A stretch of DNA of 64,000 bases, taken from the NCBI RefSeq assembly GCF_043555885.1, contig NZ_JBIGHX010000002.1, positions 886,358-950,357 of the forward strand, given 5' to 3'. Shown one piece after another: positions 16,603 through 25,757 of this stretch. A model generated the notes under the pieces. That model was not told where the DNA came from. It searched no databases and was given only the letters and a program-made list of their open reading frames with translations. Numbering within the stretch: the first letter of the stretch is position 1; the number at the start of each line of letters is the position of its first letter. The translations under genes were made by a program, and so were the position numbers. The stretch comes from Pelomonas lactea (GTDB taxonomy: Bacteria; Pseudomonadota; Gammaproteobacteria; Burkholderiales; Burkholderiaceae_C).

Positions 16603-17121
16603 TCAGGGGCAGCGCAGGAACACGCCATCCACACGGCAGGCGCCGCGCGGCCCCACCAGCGTCGGGCCCACGCGGGTCAGCGTGGAGCCATCGCTGGCCA
16701 CACAGGTGGCCGTGTTGCAGTGGTTCACCGTGACGGGAGTCTCGGCGCGCGGCAGGGCCACCGGCGGCGCGGCCGGCTGCGGCGCCCGCGGCATCACCAA
16801 GGCGGGCCGCACGGGCGCCACCGGGCCCAACCCGGTGTGCTGCGACGGCGGCGGCGATGTGGTGAGGCCGCCAAGACAGGCATCGGCGACGCGCTGGCGC
16901 AGCGGCTGCAGCCTGGCAGCCACCGAGCGCTGCTGTTGCGAGCCGGAGGCGGCAGACGCCTTCGCCGCCGCACTGGCGGCGAGAACGTCTTCAGCCTCGG
17001 TCAACGCCTGCAACGCCGTGCGGCAGGCGGGCGACTGCGGCAGGTCGTCGCCCAACGCCGCACCCTGCAGCAACCCGGCGAGCGCGGCGCTGCCAAGAAC
17101 CCGGGCGAGATGCGCGTTCAT
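16603..17121 (-). CDS. Hypothetical secreted protein with C-terminal cysteine domain
   Basis: A 172-residue protein beginning with a signal peptide (MNAHLARVLGSAALAGLLQGAALG). A short helical stretch (~25-85, with one Cys near each end) is followed by a Pro/Ala-rich linker. A small C-terminal domain then has four cysteines, in VNHCNTATCVASDG and GACRVDGVFLRCP, likely two disulfides. This layout fits a periplasmic protein. I do not recognise a named family. Its stop is 29 nt upstream of the ECF41 promoter, on the same strand. Confidence 0.65.
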   Translation of the reverse strand: MNAHLARVLGSAALAGLLQGAALGDDLPQSPACRTALQALTEAEDVLAASAAAKASAASGSQQQRSVAARLQPLRQRVADACLGGLTTSPPPSQHTGLGPVAPVRPALVMPRAPQPAAPPVALPRAETPVTVNHCNTATCVASDGSTLTRVGPTLVGPRGACRVDGVFLRCP

Positions 17122-17177
17122 GGTCCACGCATCTTGCGCGCGTTCAAGCGCTGCCGCTGTCAGCCATCACGCCGGCC

Positions 17178-18749
17178 TCAGGCCCGACGCGGCAACACCT
17201 GCAGCGCCACCAGAGCCAGCACACCCGCCACCGTGTATGCCGCTGCGCTGGCGGGCTGCGCCGCGCCGCTGAGACCCAGCATGTCCAGCACGGCCTGGCC
17301 GGTGTTCTGCAGATTCAGGTACAGGCCGAACAGGAACAGCGCCAGGAAGGTTCTCGGGCCTTGCGTCAGCCGGCCCAGCAGCGCGGCCGCCGCGCTGAGG
17401 CACAGCAGGCCGGCCAGGCAGGCGACAGCCTGCAGCGGCGCCACGACCAGCCAGCGCAGCAGCGCCGGCGCGGCCACGATGATCCCCAGGCCGAGCGCAG
17501 CCCCCGCCTGCCGCAGACCGCGCTCCAGCGCACCGCCCGGCGCCGCACCGGCCAGCGCCAGCGTGCCGCTCTGCAGGTCGCGCGAGCTGACATCGGCCAC
17601 GGCCACGCCCCAGGCCCCGAGCGCCGCCGCCATCACGCCGGGCAGCACCTCAACGGGCACGAACACCGCCGCCACCGCGCAACCCAGCATCGCCAGCGCC
17701 AGCAGCGGCTGGCTCAGCAGCACCAGGCCCACGTCCGCCAGCCAGCGGCCGGGCACGCCAGGCAGCCGGGCGCCGGCAAACATCAGCGCCCCCAGCGCGC
17801 GGGTGAACGGCCGCAGCAGCGGGCCCGACAGCCATTGCAGCGCCTGCATCACGCGCCCGCGCTGCGCCGCGCTGCGCGGCTTCACGCGGTCGGGCGCGTA
17901 GCGGTGGAAGGCCAGCACGGCCGGCACCAGCGGCAGCAACGCCAGCAGCATGGCCCCAAGGCGCAGCGCCACCAGCTCACGGCTCCACAGCCCCTCGGGC
18001 ATGTGCAGCACCGGCAGCGTCGGGTCGAACGGCCCGCCGCCCACCTGCACGCTGCGCACGTCCAGCAGCTGACCCAGGCTCACCAGCAGCGGCGACACGC
18101 CGTTGATGTCGAACACCTGCCAGCCGCTCAGCCTGATGGCACCCTCGCCCAGAAACGCCGGCACGAAGGCGAACTGCACGATCCACAGCACCCAGTACAG
18201 CGCGTCGCCGCGCTTGCCCATCAGCGGCGCCCAGGCGTCGGCCAGCACGGCCAGGCTGGCGCACAGCATCAAGCCCGGCGCCAGGCCCAGGAAGAGCATC
18301 TGCAGATAGGGCAGCGGCTGCAGCGGCCCCTCGCCGCGCACCCCCTGCAGCACCCAGATCGTCAGCATCACCGCCGCGCCCAGCGACAGCAGGAAGCCGA
18401 ACGCGCCCAGCCAGCGCGCGCCCAGCAGCTGCGCGTTGGCCACGGGCGTGGCGCCCAGCACGCCGGCCGTGCCGCAGCGCAAGTCCTCCTGGCTGCGGCC
18501 GCGTGCGAGGTAGAAGCCCGCCAGCCCGAACAGCAGCGACGCGATCAGCGTGGTGCCGAACGCCAGCGTCTGGCTGTCGTAGGCCAGGCGCTGCTTGTTG
18601 GTCACCATCATGGCCGCGCCGGTGGACGGGTCCAGCACCATCAGCCAGCTCACGGCGACGACCGCTAGCAGGATGACGAGGCTGCTGACGCGGCGGCTGC
18701 GCAGCCGCCATTCGTTGAGCACCAGGGCCTGGTAGAGCGAGGTGTTCAT
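17178..18749 (-). CDS. ABC-2 type transporter permease
   Basis: A 523-residue membrane protein with about twelve hydrophobic segments in two sets. The N-terminal set begins MNTSLYQALVLNEWRLRSRR and contains an extracytoplasmic segment, as in ABC-2 exporters and ABC-type multidrug or bacteriocin-related permeases. Start ATG 18749 overlaps the ATPase stop by 4 nt, so the two form one exporter. The substrate is unknown. Confidence 0.88.
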   Translation of the reverse strand: MNTSLYQALVLNEWRLRSRRVSSLVILLAVVAVSWLMVLDPSTGAAMMVTNKQRLAYDSQTLAFGTTLIASLLFGLAGFYLARGRSQEDLRCGTAGVLGATPVANAQLLGARWLGAFGFLLSLGAAVMLTIWVLQGVRGEGPLQPLPYLQMLFLGLAPGLMLCASLAVLADAWAPLMGKRGDALYWVLWIVQFAFVPAFLGEGAIRLSGWQVFDINGVSPLLVSLGQLLDVRSVQVGGGPFDPTLPVLHMPEGLWSRELVALRLGAMLLALLPLVPAVLAFHRYAPDRVKPRSAAQRGRVMQALQWLSGPLLRPFTRALGALMFAGARLPGVPGRWLADVGLVLLSQPLLALAMLGCAVAAVFVPVEVLPGVMAAALGAWGVAVADVSSRDLQSGTLALAGAAPGGALERGLRQAGAALGLGIIVAAPALLRWLVVAPLQAVACLAGLLCLSAAAALLGRLTQGPRTFLALFLFGLYLNLQNTGQAVLDMLGLSGAAQPASAAAYTVAGVLALVALQVLPRRA

Positions 18750-19612
18750 CGTGCCACCCGCGCATCGGCATAGCGTTGCACCATCAGCGCTTCCTCCAGG
18801 CTGGCCTGCGCCGCCTGCGCCTCGGCGAACGGCCGCGACGGGTGGGCCATGCGCACCTGCACGCGCCCGCCCTGCGGCTGGGCCTGCAGCACGTGCACAT
18901 GCTCGCGCAGCGCCTCGTAATCGGCCGGCGCCAGCAGCGCCGTCCAGACCTTGCCGGCGGCGCTGGCCAGCACGGCATCGGGCGTCGTGTAGCTCACCAG
19001 CCGGCCCTGGCGCAGGATGGCCAGGTGCGAGGCCATGTTCTCGACGTCCGACACGATGTGCGTGGACACGATGACCAGACGCTGCCGCCCCAGGTCGCCC
19101 AGCAGGTGCCGGAAGCGCAGCCGCTCCTCGGGGTCCAGGCCCGCCGTGGGCTCGTCGACGATGAGCACGTCGGGGTCGTTCAGCAACGCCTGCGCAATGC
19201 CCAGCCGCTGCCGCATGCCGCCCGAGAAGCCGGCCGCCGGGCGGTGCGCCTGCTCGTGCAGGTTCACCAGCTCCAGCAGCTGCTGCAGCCGCTGCCGGTC
19301 GCGCACGCCCTTGAGCGCGGCGAAGTACTGCAGGAACTCCAGCGCGGTGAGGTGCGGGTAGACGCCGAAGTCCTGCGGCAGATAGCCCAGGCGCCGGCGC
19401 ATCAGCTCGGGCTTGGCGACGATGTCCTGCCCGTCCAGCAGGATGCGGCCGCGGGTGGGCCTGCAAAGCGTGGCGAGCATCTGCATCAGCGTGCTCTTGC
19501 CGGCCCCGTTGTGGCCGATGAGGCCCACCACGCCGGGCTTCAGTGCCAGCGACACGCCGTCCACGGCGTTGAGTGTTCCGAAGGTCTTGACGACGTCTTG
19601 TAGCTGCAGCAC
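18746..19612 (-). CDS. ABC transporter ATP-binding protein
   Basis: A 288-residue ATPase subunit for the adjacent ABC-2 permease. It has Walker A GHNGAGKST, Q-loop YLPQDFG, signature FSGGMRQRLG, Walker B VLIVDEPTAGLD and switch His in VSTHIVSD. A ~70-residue C-terminal extension follows, as in CcmA/NatA-like exporters. GTG 19612 is chosen because AGGAGG lies 5 nt upstream of it; the frame is open to 19669 but without a comparable ribosome binding site. Confidence 0.94.
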   Translation of the reverse strand: MLQLQDVVKTFGTLNAVDGVSLALKPGVVGLIGHNGAGKSTLMQMLATLCRPTRGRILLDGQDIVAKPELMRRRLGYLPQDFGVYPHLTALEFLQYFAALKGVRDRQRLQQLLELVNLHEQAHRPAAGFSGGMRQRLGIAQALLNDPDVLIVDEPTAGLDPEERLRFRHLLGDLGRQRLVIVSTHIVSDVENMASHLAILRQGRLVSYTTPDAVLASAAGKVWTALLAPADYEALREHVHVLQAQPQGGRVQVRMAHPSRPFAEAQAAQASLEEALMVQRYADARVAR

Positions 19613-19721
19613 GGCCGCCTCCTGTCTTGCGATGGCTCGCAGGTTAGGCAGGCGGCGGCGTGCCGCCAACGCGCGTCCGACAGACCGCGCGGACCGCGGC
19701 CCAGGCCGTTGAAAGCCGGGC

Positions 19722-20441
19722 CTACTCCGTCACGCCCAGCAGCGGCCCCAACTCATGCCAGCGGTCGCTGCGGCCCAGCGCGGGCGACCACAGGCTGGAC
19801 ACGGCACCGTCGAGATACAGCGCGTCGCGGCACAGCAACTCGTCGCGCAGGAAGCTGGCGAACTCGTGGAAGGTGACGGGGCGGGTGCTGATGACGAAGG
19901 TCACCTGCCCCCCGGCCGCGCAAACGCCGTTGCGCACATAGCGCGACGCCGACGACGCGCGCAACGCCGGGTGGATCTGCCCGTCCTTCAGCAGCAGCGG
20001 GCCGGACTGCGTGGCCAGGCGCACGCCGTCGCTCGCGGCCGCGTAGTCCACCGCGTCGACGACCCGAGCGCCGTTCGCACCGACAAGAAACACGCCGTTG
20101 GGCTTCAGGAAGAAGTTGCCGGCGCCGTCCGCCAGGTTCAGCGGCGCCAGCTCGCGGCCGTCGATGACCAGCAGGCCCACGGGGCCGCCGTCCGCGTGGT
20201 ACATGCCGGCGTTCATGCCGAAGGTCAACACCCTGCCCTGCCCTTTCAACCAGGCGGCGAGCCGGTCCAGGCGCCGCAGCGGCCGGCCGCGGTCGTCCTG
20301 CCAGAACAGGCCCAGCTTCTGCGTGGCGAGGTCCACGCGCACGACGGTGTAGAGGCCGTCCGCCTGCGCCGCCGCGGCCAATACCGCCAACGCGAGCGCG
20401 GCCAGTGCCGGCCTCATCGCCCGCCTCACCGCCCGCCTCAT
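19722..20441 (-). CDS. Phosphodiester glycosidase family protein (NAGPA domain, secreted)
   Basis: A 239-residue exported protein. The signal peptide (MRPALAALALAVLAAAAQADG) follows a short Arg-rich start. The body matches the NAGPA/phosphodiester glycosidase fold: MNAGMYHADGGPVGLLVIDG, KPNGVFLVG, QSGPLLLKDG, and LYLDGAVSSLW with the conserved Asp-Gly. The family cleaves glycosyl phosphodiesters; the bacterial substrate is generally unknown. ATG 20441 overlaps the stop of the DUF3820 gene by 4 nt; ATG 20417 is a possible alternative giving a shorter signal. Confidence 0.88.
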   Translation of the reverse strand: MRRAVRRAMRPALAALALAVLAAAAQADGLYTVVRVDLATQKLGLFWQDDRGRPLRRLDRLAAWLKGQGRVLTFGMNAGMYHADGGPVGLLVIDGRELAPLNLADGAGNFFLKPNGVFLVGANGARVVDAVDYAAASDGVRLATQSGPLLLKDGQIHPALRASSASRYVRNGVCAAGGQVTFVISTRPVTFHEFASFLRDELLCRDALYLDGAVSSLWSPALGRSDRWHELGPLLGVTE

Positions 20442-20656
20442 CGCCCACCACCCCGCAGCGGCTGCAGCAGGGCGCGCAGGTCGTTGTGGTCCAGCTCGTA
20501 CATCAGCGCGAGCAACTGCCCGATCTGGCCCTTGGGAAAGCCTTCGCGGGCAAACCAGCCCAGGTAGTTCCCGGGCAGGTCCGCGATCAATGTGCCCTGG
20601 TGCTTGCCGAACGGCATCTCGGTGGTGACGAGCTTGAGGAGGTCTTCCGGCTTCAT
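20438..20656 (-). CDS. DUF3820 family protein, 72 aa
   Basis: A small soluble protein with the DUF3820 core: MPFGKHQGTLIADLPGNYLGW followed by a helical LLALMYELDHNDLRALL. Proteins of this family are annotated as quorum-sensing-regulated virulence-factor-like; a defined biochemical role is not established. It is translationally coupled to the secreted phosphodiester glycosidase that follows. Confidence 0.88.
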   Translation of the reverse strand: MKPEDLLKLVTTEMPFGKHQGTLIADLPGNYLGWFAREGFPKGQIGQLLALMYELDHNDLRALLQPLRGGGR

Positions 20657-20687
20657 CACCGCAGTGTCGCCGCGGCACGCGCGGGCA

Positions 20688-22250
20688 TCAGGTCGACATG
20701 CGGAACATGCCCACCGCGCGCACCAGGTCCAGGGCCTGGTTCTTGAGGCTGGACGCCGCGGCGGCCATCTCCTCGACGAGCGCGGCGTTCTGCTGCGTGG
20801 TGCGGTCCATGCTCGACACCGCGCCGCCCACCTGCCCCACGCCCTCGCTCTGCTCGGCACTCGCGGTGCTGATCTCGCCCATGATGTCGGTCACGCGGGC
20901 GATGCTGGCGACGACCTCCTGCATCGTGCTGCCCGCCTGGCTCACCTGGCCGGCACCGGTCTCCACGCGGGCGACGCTGTCGGCGATCAGCCCCTTGATC
21001 TCCTTGGCCGCCTCGGCGCTGCGCTGCGCCAGCGCCCGCACCTCACCGGCCACGACGGCGAAGCCGCGCCCGTCCTCGCCGGCCCGCGCCGCCTCGACGG
21101 CGGCGTTCAGCGCCAGGATGTTGGTCTGGAACGCGATGCTGTCGATGACGGCCGTGATGTCGGCGATGCGCTGACTGGCTTCGCTGATGCCGCGCATGGT
21201 GTCCACCACCTGCGCCACGGCCAGCCCGCCCTGCTGCGCCACGGCGCTGGCGGCCTGGGCGAGCTGGTTGGCCTGGCCGGCGTTGTCGGCGTTCTGGCGC
21301 ACCGTGGCGCTGAGCTGCTCCATGCTGGACGCCGTCTGCTGCAGCGCGCTGGCCTGCGATTCGGTGCGCGACGACAGGCTGTGGTTGCCCTGGGCGATCT
21401 CGGCGCTGGCCAGCGACAGGCTGTCGGCACCCTGGCGTACCGAGGCCACCAGCGTGCGCAGCCCGCCCTGCATTGCGGCGATGGCCTCCAGCAGGCTGCC
21501 GAACTCGTCGCCACGCGCAGCGACGCTGCGGCTGTCCAGGTTGCCCTGGGCCACCTCGTTGATCAGCGTGACCGCCTGATTGAGCGGCACGACAATGGAT
21601 CGCGTGATCGCGAGCGTGGCGAGCAGCGACAACGCGACCGTGGCCACGCAGCCGCCGGCCAGCAGCGTCATGCGCTGGCTGTGGACATGGTCGGTCTCGG
21701 CCACCAGTTGCTCGGAAGTGTCGGCCGTGTAGCGGATGTAGTCGTCGGTGGCCTTCACGAGTGCCGCCAGAAGCGGGCGGCACTCCTCGTTCATGCGGCC
21801 GATGGCGGCCTCGCGGTCGCCAGCCAGCACCAGGCCCACGATGGCCTCGGCAACCCGCGAGTAGCGGGACTCGATGTCGGCGATCTGCTCCACGCGGCTG
21901 CGCGCCTCGGCGGGCACGTCGGCCTTGCGGGACAGCGACTGCAGCAGCGCCAGCGACTTGCCCACGTCTGCCACGGCGGCCATGACGGCGGCCTTCTCGG
22001 CGGCGGCATCCTCGGGCTTGGTGACCAGCACGAGGTTGCGCGCGGCGATGGCGCGGCGGTCCACGGCCAGCCGTACCTGCTCGGCGGCCACCGCCCGTGC
22101 CTCCACGCCCTGCACATAGTCCGTGAATTGCTGGCCGTCGGCATTGATGGACTGCAGCGCCGCTGCCGACAGGGCGACGATCATCAGGATCAGCAGGCCG
22201 AAGGCACCCATGAGCTTGCCCTTGACCGAGAAGTTGTTCCAGAACGACAT
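20688..22250 (-). CDS. Methyl-accepting chemotaxis protein
   Basis: A 520-residue chemoreceptor. Transmembrane helix 1 is at ~10-32 and a four-helix-bundle ligand domain (4HB_MCP type) runs to ~190. Helix 2 is at ~192-215, HAMP at ~215-265, and then the cytoplasmic signalling coiled coil. The hairpin tip is ALNAAVEAARAGEDGRGFAV...EVRALAQRSA, which binds CheA and CheW. The C-terminus lacks a CheR/CheB tether pentapeptide (ends MFRMST). Located downstream of kdpE on the same strand, with a palindrome in the gap; no che genes are nearby. Ligand unknown. Confidence 0.95.
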   Translation of the reverse strand: MSFWNNFSVKGKLMGAFGLLILMIVALSAAALQSINADGQQFTDYVQGVEARAVAAEQVRLAVDRRAIAARNLVLVTKPEDAAAEKAAVMAAVADVGKSLALLQSLSRKADVPAEARSRVEQIADIESRYSRVAEAIVGLVLAGDREAAIGRMNEECRPLLAALVKATDDYIRYTADTSEQLVAETDHVHSQRMTLLAGGCVATVALSLLATLAITRSIVVPLNQAVTLINEVAQGNLDSRSVAARGDEFGSLLEAIAAMQGGLRTLVASVRQGADSLSLASAEIAQGNHSLSSRTESQASALQQTASSMEQLSATVRQNADNAGQANQLAQAASAVAQQGGLAVAQVVDTMRGISEASQRIADITAVIDSIAFQTNILALNAAVEAARAGEDGRGFAVVAGEVRALAQRSAEAAKEIKGLIADSVARVETGAGQVSQAGSTMQEVVASIARVTDIMGEISTASAEQSEGVGQVGGAVSSMDRTTQQNAALVEEMAAAASSLKNQALDLVRAVGMFRMST

Positions 22251-22363
22251 GCACGCACTCCCTGGGTTGCACTCGACGACGACGGCGCCATCTTCGGCAT
22301 ACCGCAGCGGTGCGGCGAGCCGGCGACGCCTGACGCCGCTGCGCGGCGATGTCGACAGTGGGC

Positions 22364-22380
22364 GTAGGCAAATTGCCTAC
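22364..22380. promoter_or_regulatory. Perfect 8-bp inverted repeat between kdpE and the chemoreceptor gene
   Basis: GTAGGCAA-A-TTGCCTAC is a perfect palindrome (arms 22364-22371 and 22373-22380) 13 nt past the kdpE stop and 114 nt before the chemoreceptor ATG. The single-base centre makes it a poor RNA hairpin but a good dimeric-regulator site. The regulator is unknown. Confidence 0.45.
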
Positions 22381-22392
22381 AGCGCGCGGCGC

Positions 22393-23076
22393 TCAGGTCT
22401 TGAGGCGGTAGCCCACGCCGGCCTCCGTCACCAGCCACTGCGGGCGGTTGGGGTCGGCCTCCAGCTTCTTGCGCAGGTTGGCCATGTGCACACGCACATA
22501 GTGCACATCCTCCGCATGGCCCGGCCCCCAGACGGCCTTGAGCAGGTGCTGGTGCGTCAGCACGCGGCCGGGCTGGGTGGCCAGCTCCTGCAGCAGCCGG
22601 TACTCGATGGGCGTCAGGTGCAGTTCCTCCCCGTCGCGCGTCACCGTGCGCAGCGCGCGGTCCACGGCGATGTTGCCGAAGCGCAGCACGGGGTCGGCCT
22701 CGCCGGCCCCGCCGCGGCGGCGCAGCTGCACGCGCACCCGCGCCAGCAGCTCCGCCACGCCGAAGGGCTTGACGAGGTAGTCGTCGGCACCGGCGTCCAG
22801 CGCCTGCACCTTGCGCTCCTCGCCGTCGCGGGCCGACAGCACGACGACGGGGGCGGTGGACCAGCCGCGGAACTCGCGGATGAAGTCCAGGCCGTCGCCA
22901 TCGGGCAGGCCCAGGTCCAGCACCACCAGCTCGGGCCGGCGCGTGGCCGCGTCGATGAGGCCGCGCTGCAGCGTCGCGGCCTCGTGGACCTCCAGCCCCT
23001 CGCTCTGCAGCGCCATGCGCACGAAGCGCCGGATCTCCGGCTCGTCCTCGATCATCAACACGCGCGCAGCGCTCAC
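22393..23076 (-). CDS. kdpE: Kdp operon response regulator
   Basis: A 227-residue OmpR/PhoB-family regulator. The receiver domain (1-120) has acidic pocket residues EDEPE, phosphoacceptor Asp at ~54 (VVLDLGLPDGDG), and KPF at the C-terminal edge. The winged-helix DNA-binding domain carries LTPIEYRLLQELATQPGRVL and VHYVRVHMANLRKKLE. When phosphorylated by KdpD it activates kdp transcription under potassium limitation. ATG 23076 overlaps the kdpD stop by 4 nt. Confidence 0.97.
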   Translation of the reverse strand: MSAARVLMIEDEPEIRRFVRMALQSEGLEVHEAATLQRGLIDAATRRPELVVLDLGLPDGDGLDFIREFRGWSTAPVVVLSARDGEERKVQALDAGADDYLVKPFGVAELLARVRVQLRRRGGAGEADPVLRFGNIAVDRALRTVTRDGEELHLTPIEYRLLQELATQPGRVLTHQHLLKAVWGPGHAEDVHYVRVHMANLRKKLEADPNRPQWLVTEAGVGYRLKT

Positions 23077-25757
23077 TCTCGTCCCTCCAGCGGTGGCTCA
23101 CCCAGCGGCAGCTCGATGCGAACGCAGGCGCCCCCGGAGGCGGCATTGTGGGCGCCGATGCGCCCGCCATGCGCCGCCACGATGGCCTTGCAGATCGCCA
23201 GCCCCAGGCCCACGCCGGGCGTGGCGCTCTCGCGGTCGCCGCGCTCGAACTTGTCGAACAGCTGCTGCTCGCGGCCGGCGGGGAAGCCGGGGCCGTCGTC
23301 GCTGACGTCCACCTCCACCTGGCGGCCGGCCCGGCGCGCGCCGATGCGCAGCCGCCGGCCGCCGTACTTGGCGGCGTTCTCCAGCAGGTTGACGAGCACA
23401 CGCTCCATCAGCACCGCGTCCAGCTGCAGCAGCGGCAGGTCGGGCGCCAGCTCCACCGCCACGTCGCGGCCCGCCAGCACCTCGTCCAGGCTGGCCAGCG
23501 CGCTGCCCACCACCTCCTGCAGCGGCAGCCACTGCCGGTTCAACGGCACGGCGCCGGCCTGCAGCCGCGCCATGTCCAGCAGGTTGGCCACCAGCGCGCT
23601 CATGCGCAGCGCCGAGCGGCGCATCGCATCGGCCACCTCGGCCTGCTGCGGCTGCAGCGGCGTCAGCCGCAGCGCGTCGGCCAGCCCCACCAGCGCGGCC
23701 AGCGGCGTGCGCAGGTCGTGCGAGACGGCCGTCAGCAGCGAGTTGCGCAGCCGCTCGCCCTCGATCTGCAGCGTGCTCTGCTGCGCGACCTCGATGTAGT
23801 GGATGCGCTCCAGCGAGATCGCGATCAGCGCCGCGCAGGTGTCCAGCAGCTCGCGTTCGTCGGGCAGCCAGCGGCGGCCGGCGGCCTCCACGGCCAGCAC
23901 GCCGCGCAGCCGCATCGGCGCCGTCAGCGGCAGCATCAGGCAGGGGCTGGCCGGCAGCGTGCCGGTGCCCTGGCCGGCGGGCTGGCCGTGGTCGAACGCC
24001 CATTGCGCCACGCCCAGGTCGGCCTGCACGCCCGCGCCGGGCAGCACCGCCAGCACCTCGCGCCCCGCCGGTGCGGCCAGCGGCGGCGCCAGCACGGCCG
24101 AGGCCACGCCGAACTCCGCCCGCAGGAAGCGCGCCGCGATCTCGGCCACCTGCCCGGGCACCAGCGCCGCGCCCAGGTCGCGCGACATCGCATACAGCCC
24201 GCGCACGCGGCGCTCGCGCTCGCGCGCCGCCCGGGCCTGCGCCTGCAGCCCGGCCGCCAGCTGGCCGATGACCAGCCCCACCAGCAGCAGCACGGCAAAC
24301 GTCACCAGGTACTGCGCGTCGCCCACCGCGAACGACCAGCGCGGCTCGACGAAGCAGAAGTCGAACGCCGCCACGCCCAGCAGCGCCGTCAGCGCCGCCG
24401 GCGCGCGGCCGAACCACAGGGCCACGCCCACCACGTTCAGCAGGTACAGCATCGCGATGTTGGTGGGCGCCATCACGCGCAGCAGCGCCAGCGACAGCGC
24501 CGTCGTCGCCACCACGCCGGCCACCGCGGCCGCGTAGCCGCGCAGCGCCTGCGGCGCCAGCAGGCCGCGCACCGGCGGCAGCGCGGGCCCGGCCTCGCGC
24601 TCGGCCGTGGGCAGCGCCACCTGCAGCACGTCCATCTCCTCGGCCAGCCGGTTCAGCGCCTCGGCCAGCGACGGCCGGCCCGGCCAGCGCCAGGCTCGCT
24701 CGCGCCGGCCCACCACCAGCCGCGCCAGGTTGTGCTCACGCGCATAGCCCACCAGCGCCGGCGCCACGTCGGGCGCCGACAGCGCGGCCGTGCGCGCGCC
24801 CAGGCTCTGCGCCAGCGCCAGCGTGCGCTGCACGCGCTGGCGGTCAGCCTCGTCCAGCCCGCGCGCCGTCTGCACATGCACCGCATGCCAGTCCAGCCCC
24901 AGCTGCTGGGCCAGCCGCGCGGCGCTGCGCACCACCTTGTCGGCATTGCCGCCCGGCCCCACGCAGGCCAGCAGCGACTCGCGGTTGGCCCACACGGCCC
25001 CCTGCGCCAGGCCGGTGTGCTCGCGCCGGTAGGCCTGCATCTGGTCGTCCACGCGGTCGGCCGTGCGGCGCAGCGCCAGCTCGCGCAGCGCCAGCAGGTT
25101 GCCCTTGCGGAAGAAGTTGCGCGCGGCGCGCTCGGCCTGGGCAGGCAGGTAGACCTTGCCCTCCTTCAGCCGCTGCAGCAGCTCGTCGGGCGGCAGGTCG
25201 ACGACGACCACCTCGTCGGCCTCGTCGAACACCTTGTCCGGCAGCGTCTCCCACACGCGGATGCCGGTGATGCCGCCCACCACGTCGTTCAGGCTTTCCA
25301 GGTGCTGCACGTTCAGCGTCGTCCAGACCTCCACGCCGGCGTCGCGCAGTTCCAGCGCGTCCTGCCAGCGCTTGGCATGGCGCGAGCCGGGGACGTTGCT
25401 GTGCGCCAGTTCGTCCAGCAGCAGCACACCGCCCGGCTCGGCGGCGCCCCAGGCCAGCGCGGCGTCGAGGTCGAACTCGCGCAGCGTCTGCCCGCGGTGC
25501 TCACGCTCCTTGAGCGGCAGCGCCGCCAGGTCGCGGGCGACGGCGGCGGTGTCGCTGCGGCCGTGGGTCTCGACGACGCCGATGCGCACCGGCCGGCCCT
25601 GGCGCTGCGCCGCGTGGGCGGCGGCCAGCATCGCGAAGGTCTTGCCCACGCCGGCGTTGGCGCCGAAGAAGATCTTCAGCCGGCCGCGCCGGGCGCTGTC
25701 CTCGTCGCGACGGACCTTGGCCAGCAGCTCGTCGGGGTCGGGCCGCGCGTCGCTCAC
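23073..25757 (-). CDS. kdpD: Potassium sensor histidine kinase KdpD
   Basis: 894 residues, the same length as the E. coli protein. The KdpD N-terminal domain has Walker A GANAGVGKTF and the LLLDELAHSNVPGSRH motif. A Usp-like domain, four closely spaced transmembrane helices (~400-500), a GAF-like region, HisKA with AVSHDLRTPLAALVG and an HATPase domain (DDGPGF, GVGLGLAICKAI) follow. It senses K+ and osmotic conditions and phosphorylates KdpE. The start is GTG 25757, overlapping the corA stop by 4 nt; the frame is open far upstream only because it reads through corA in another frame. Confidence 0.97.
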   Translation of the reverse strand: MSDARPDPDELLAKVRRDEDSARRGRLKIFFGANAGVGKTFAMLAAAHAAQRQGRPVRIGVVETHGRSDTAAVARDLAALPLKEREHRGQTLREFDLDAALAWGAAEPGGVLLLDELAHSNVPGSRHAKRWQDALELRDAGVEVWTTLNVQHLESLNDVVGGITGIRVWETLPDKVFDEADEVVVVDLPPDELLQRLKEGKVYLPAQAERAARNFFRKGNLLALRELALRRTADRVDDQMQAYRREHTGLAQGAVWANRESLLACVGPGGNADKVVRSAARLAQQLGLDWHAVHVQTARGLDEADRQRVQRTLALAQSLGARTAALSAPDVAPALVGYAREHNLARLVVGRRERAWRWPGRPSLAEALNRLAEEMDVLQVALPTAEREAGPALPPVRGLLAPQALRGYAAAVAGVVATTALSLALLRVMAPTNIAMLYLLNVVGVALWFGRAPAALTALLGVAAFDFCFVEPRWSFAVGDAQYLVTFAVLLLVGLVIGQLAAGLQAQARAARERERRVRGLYAMSRDLGAALVPGQVAEIAARFLRAEFGVASAVLAPPLAAPAGREVLAVLPGAGVQADLGVAQWAFDHGQPAGQGTGTLPASPCLMLPLTAPMRLRGVLAVEAAGRRWLPDERELLDTCAALIAISLERIHYIEVAQQSTLQIEGERLRNSLLTAVSHDLRTPLAALVGLADALRLTPLQPQQAEVADAMRRSALRMSALVANLLDMARLQAGAVPLNRQWLPLQEVVGSALASLDEVLAGRDVAVELAPDLPLLQLDAVLMERVLVNLLENAAKYGGRRLRIGARRAGRQVEVDVSDDGPGFPAGREQQLFDKFERGDRESATPGVGLGLAICKAIVAAHGGRIGAHNAASGGACVRIELPLGEPPLEGRE

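Noticed and set aside
22251..22392. Sigma-28 (FliA) promoter for the chemoreceptor
   Set aside because: A GCCGAAGA box exists but there is no TAAA-like -35 element 15 nt upstream.
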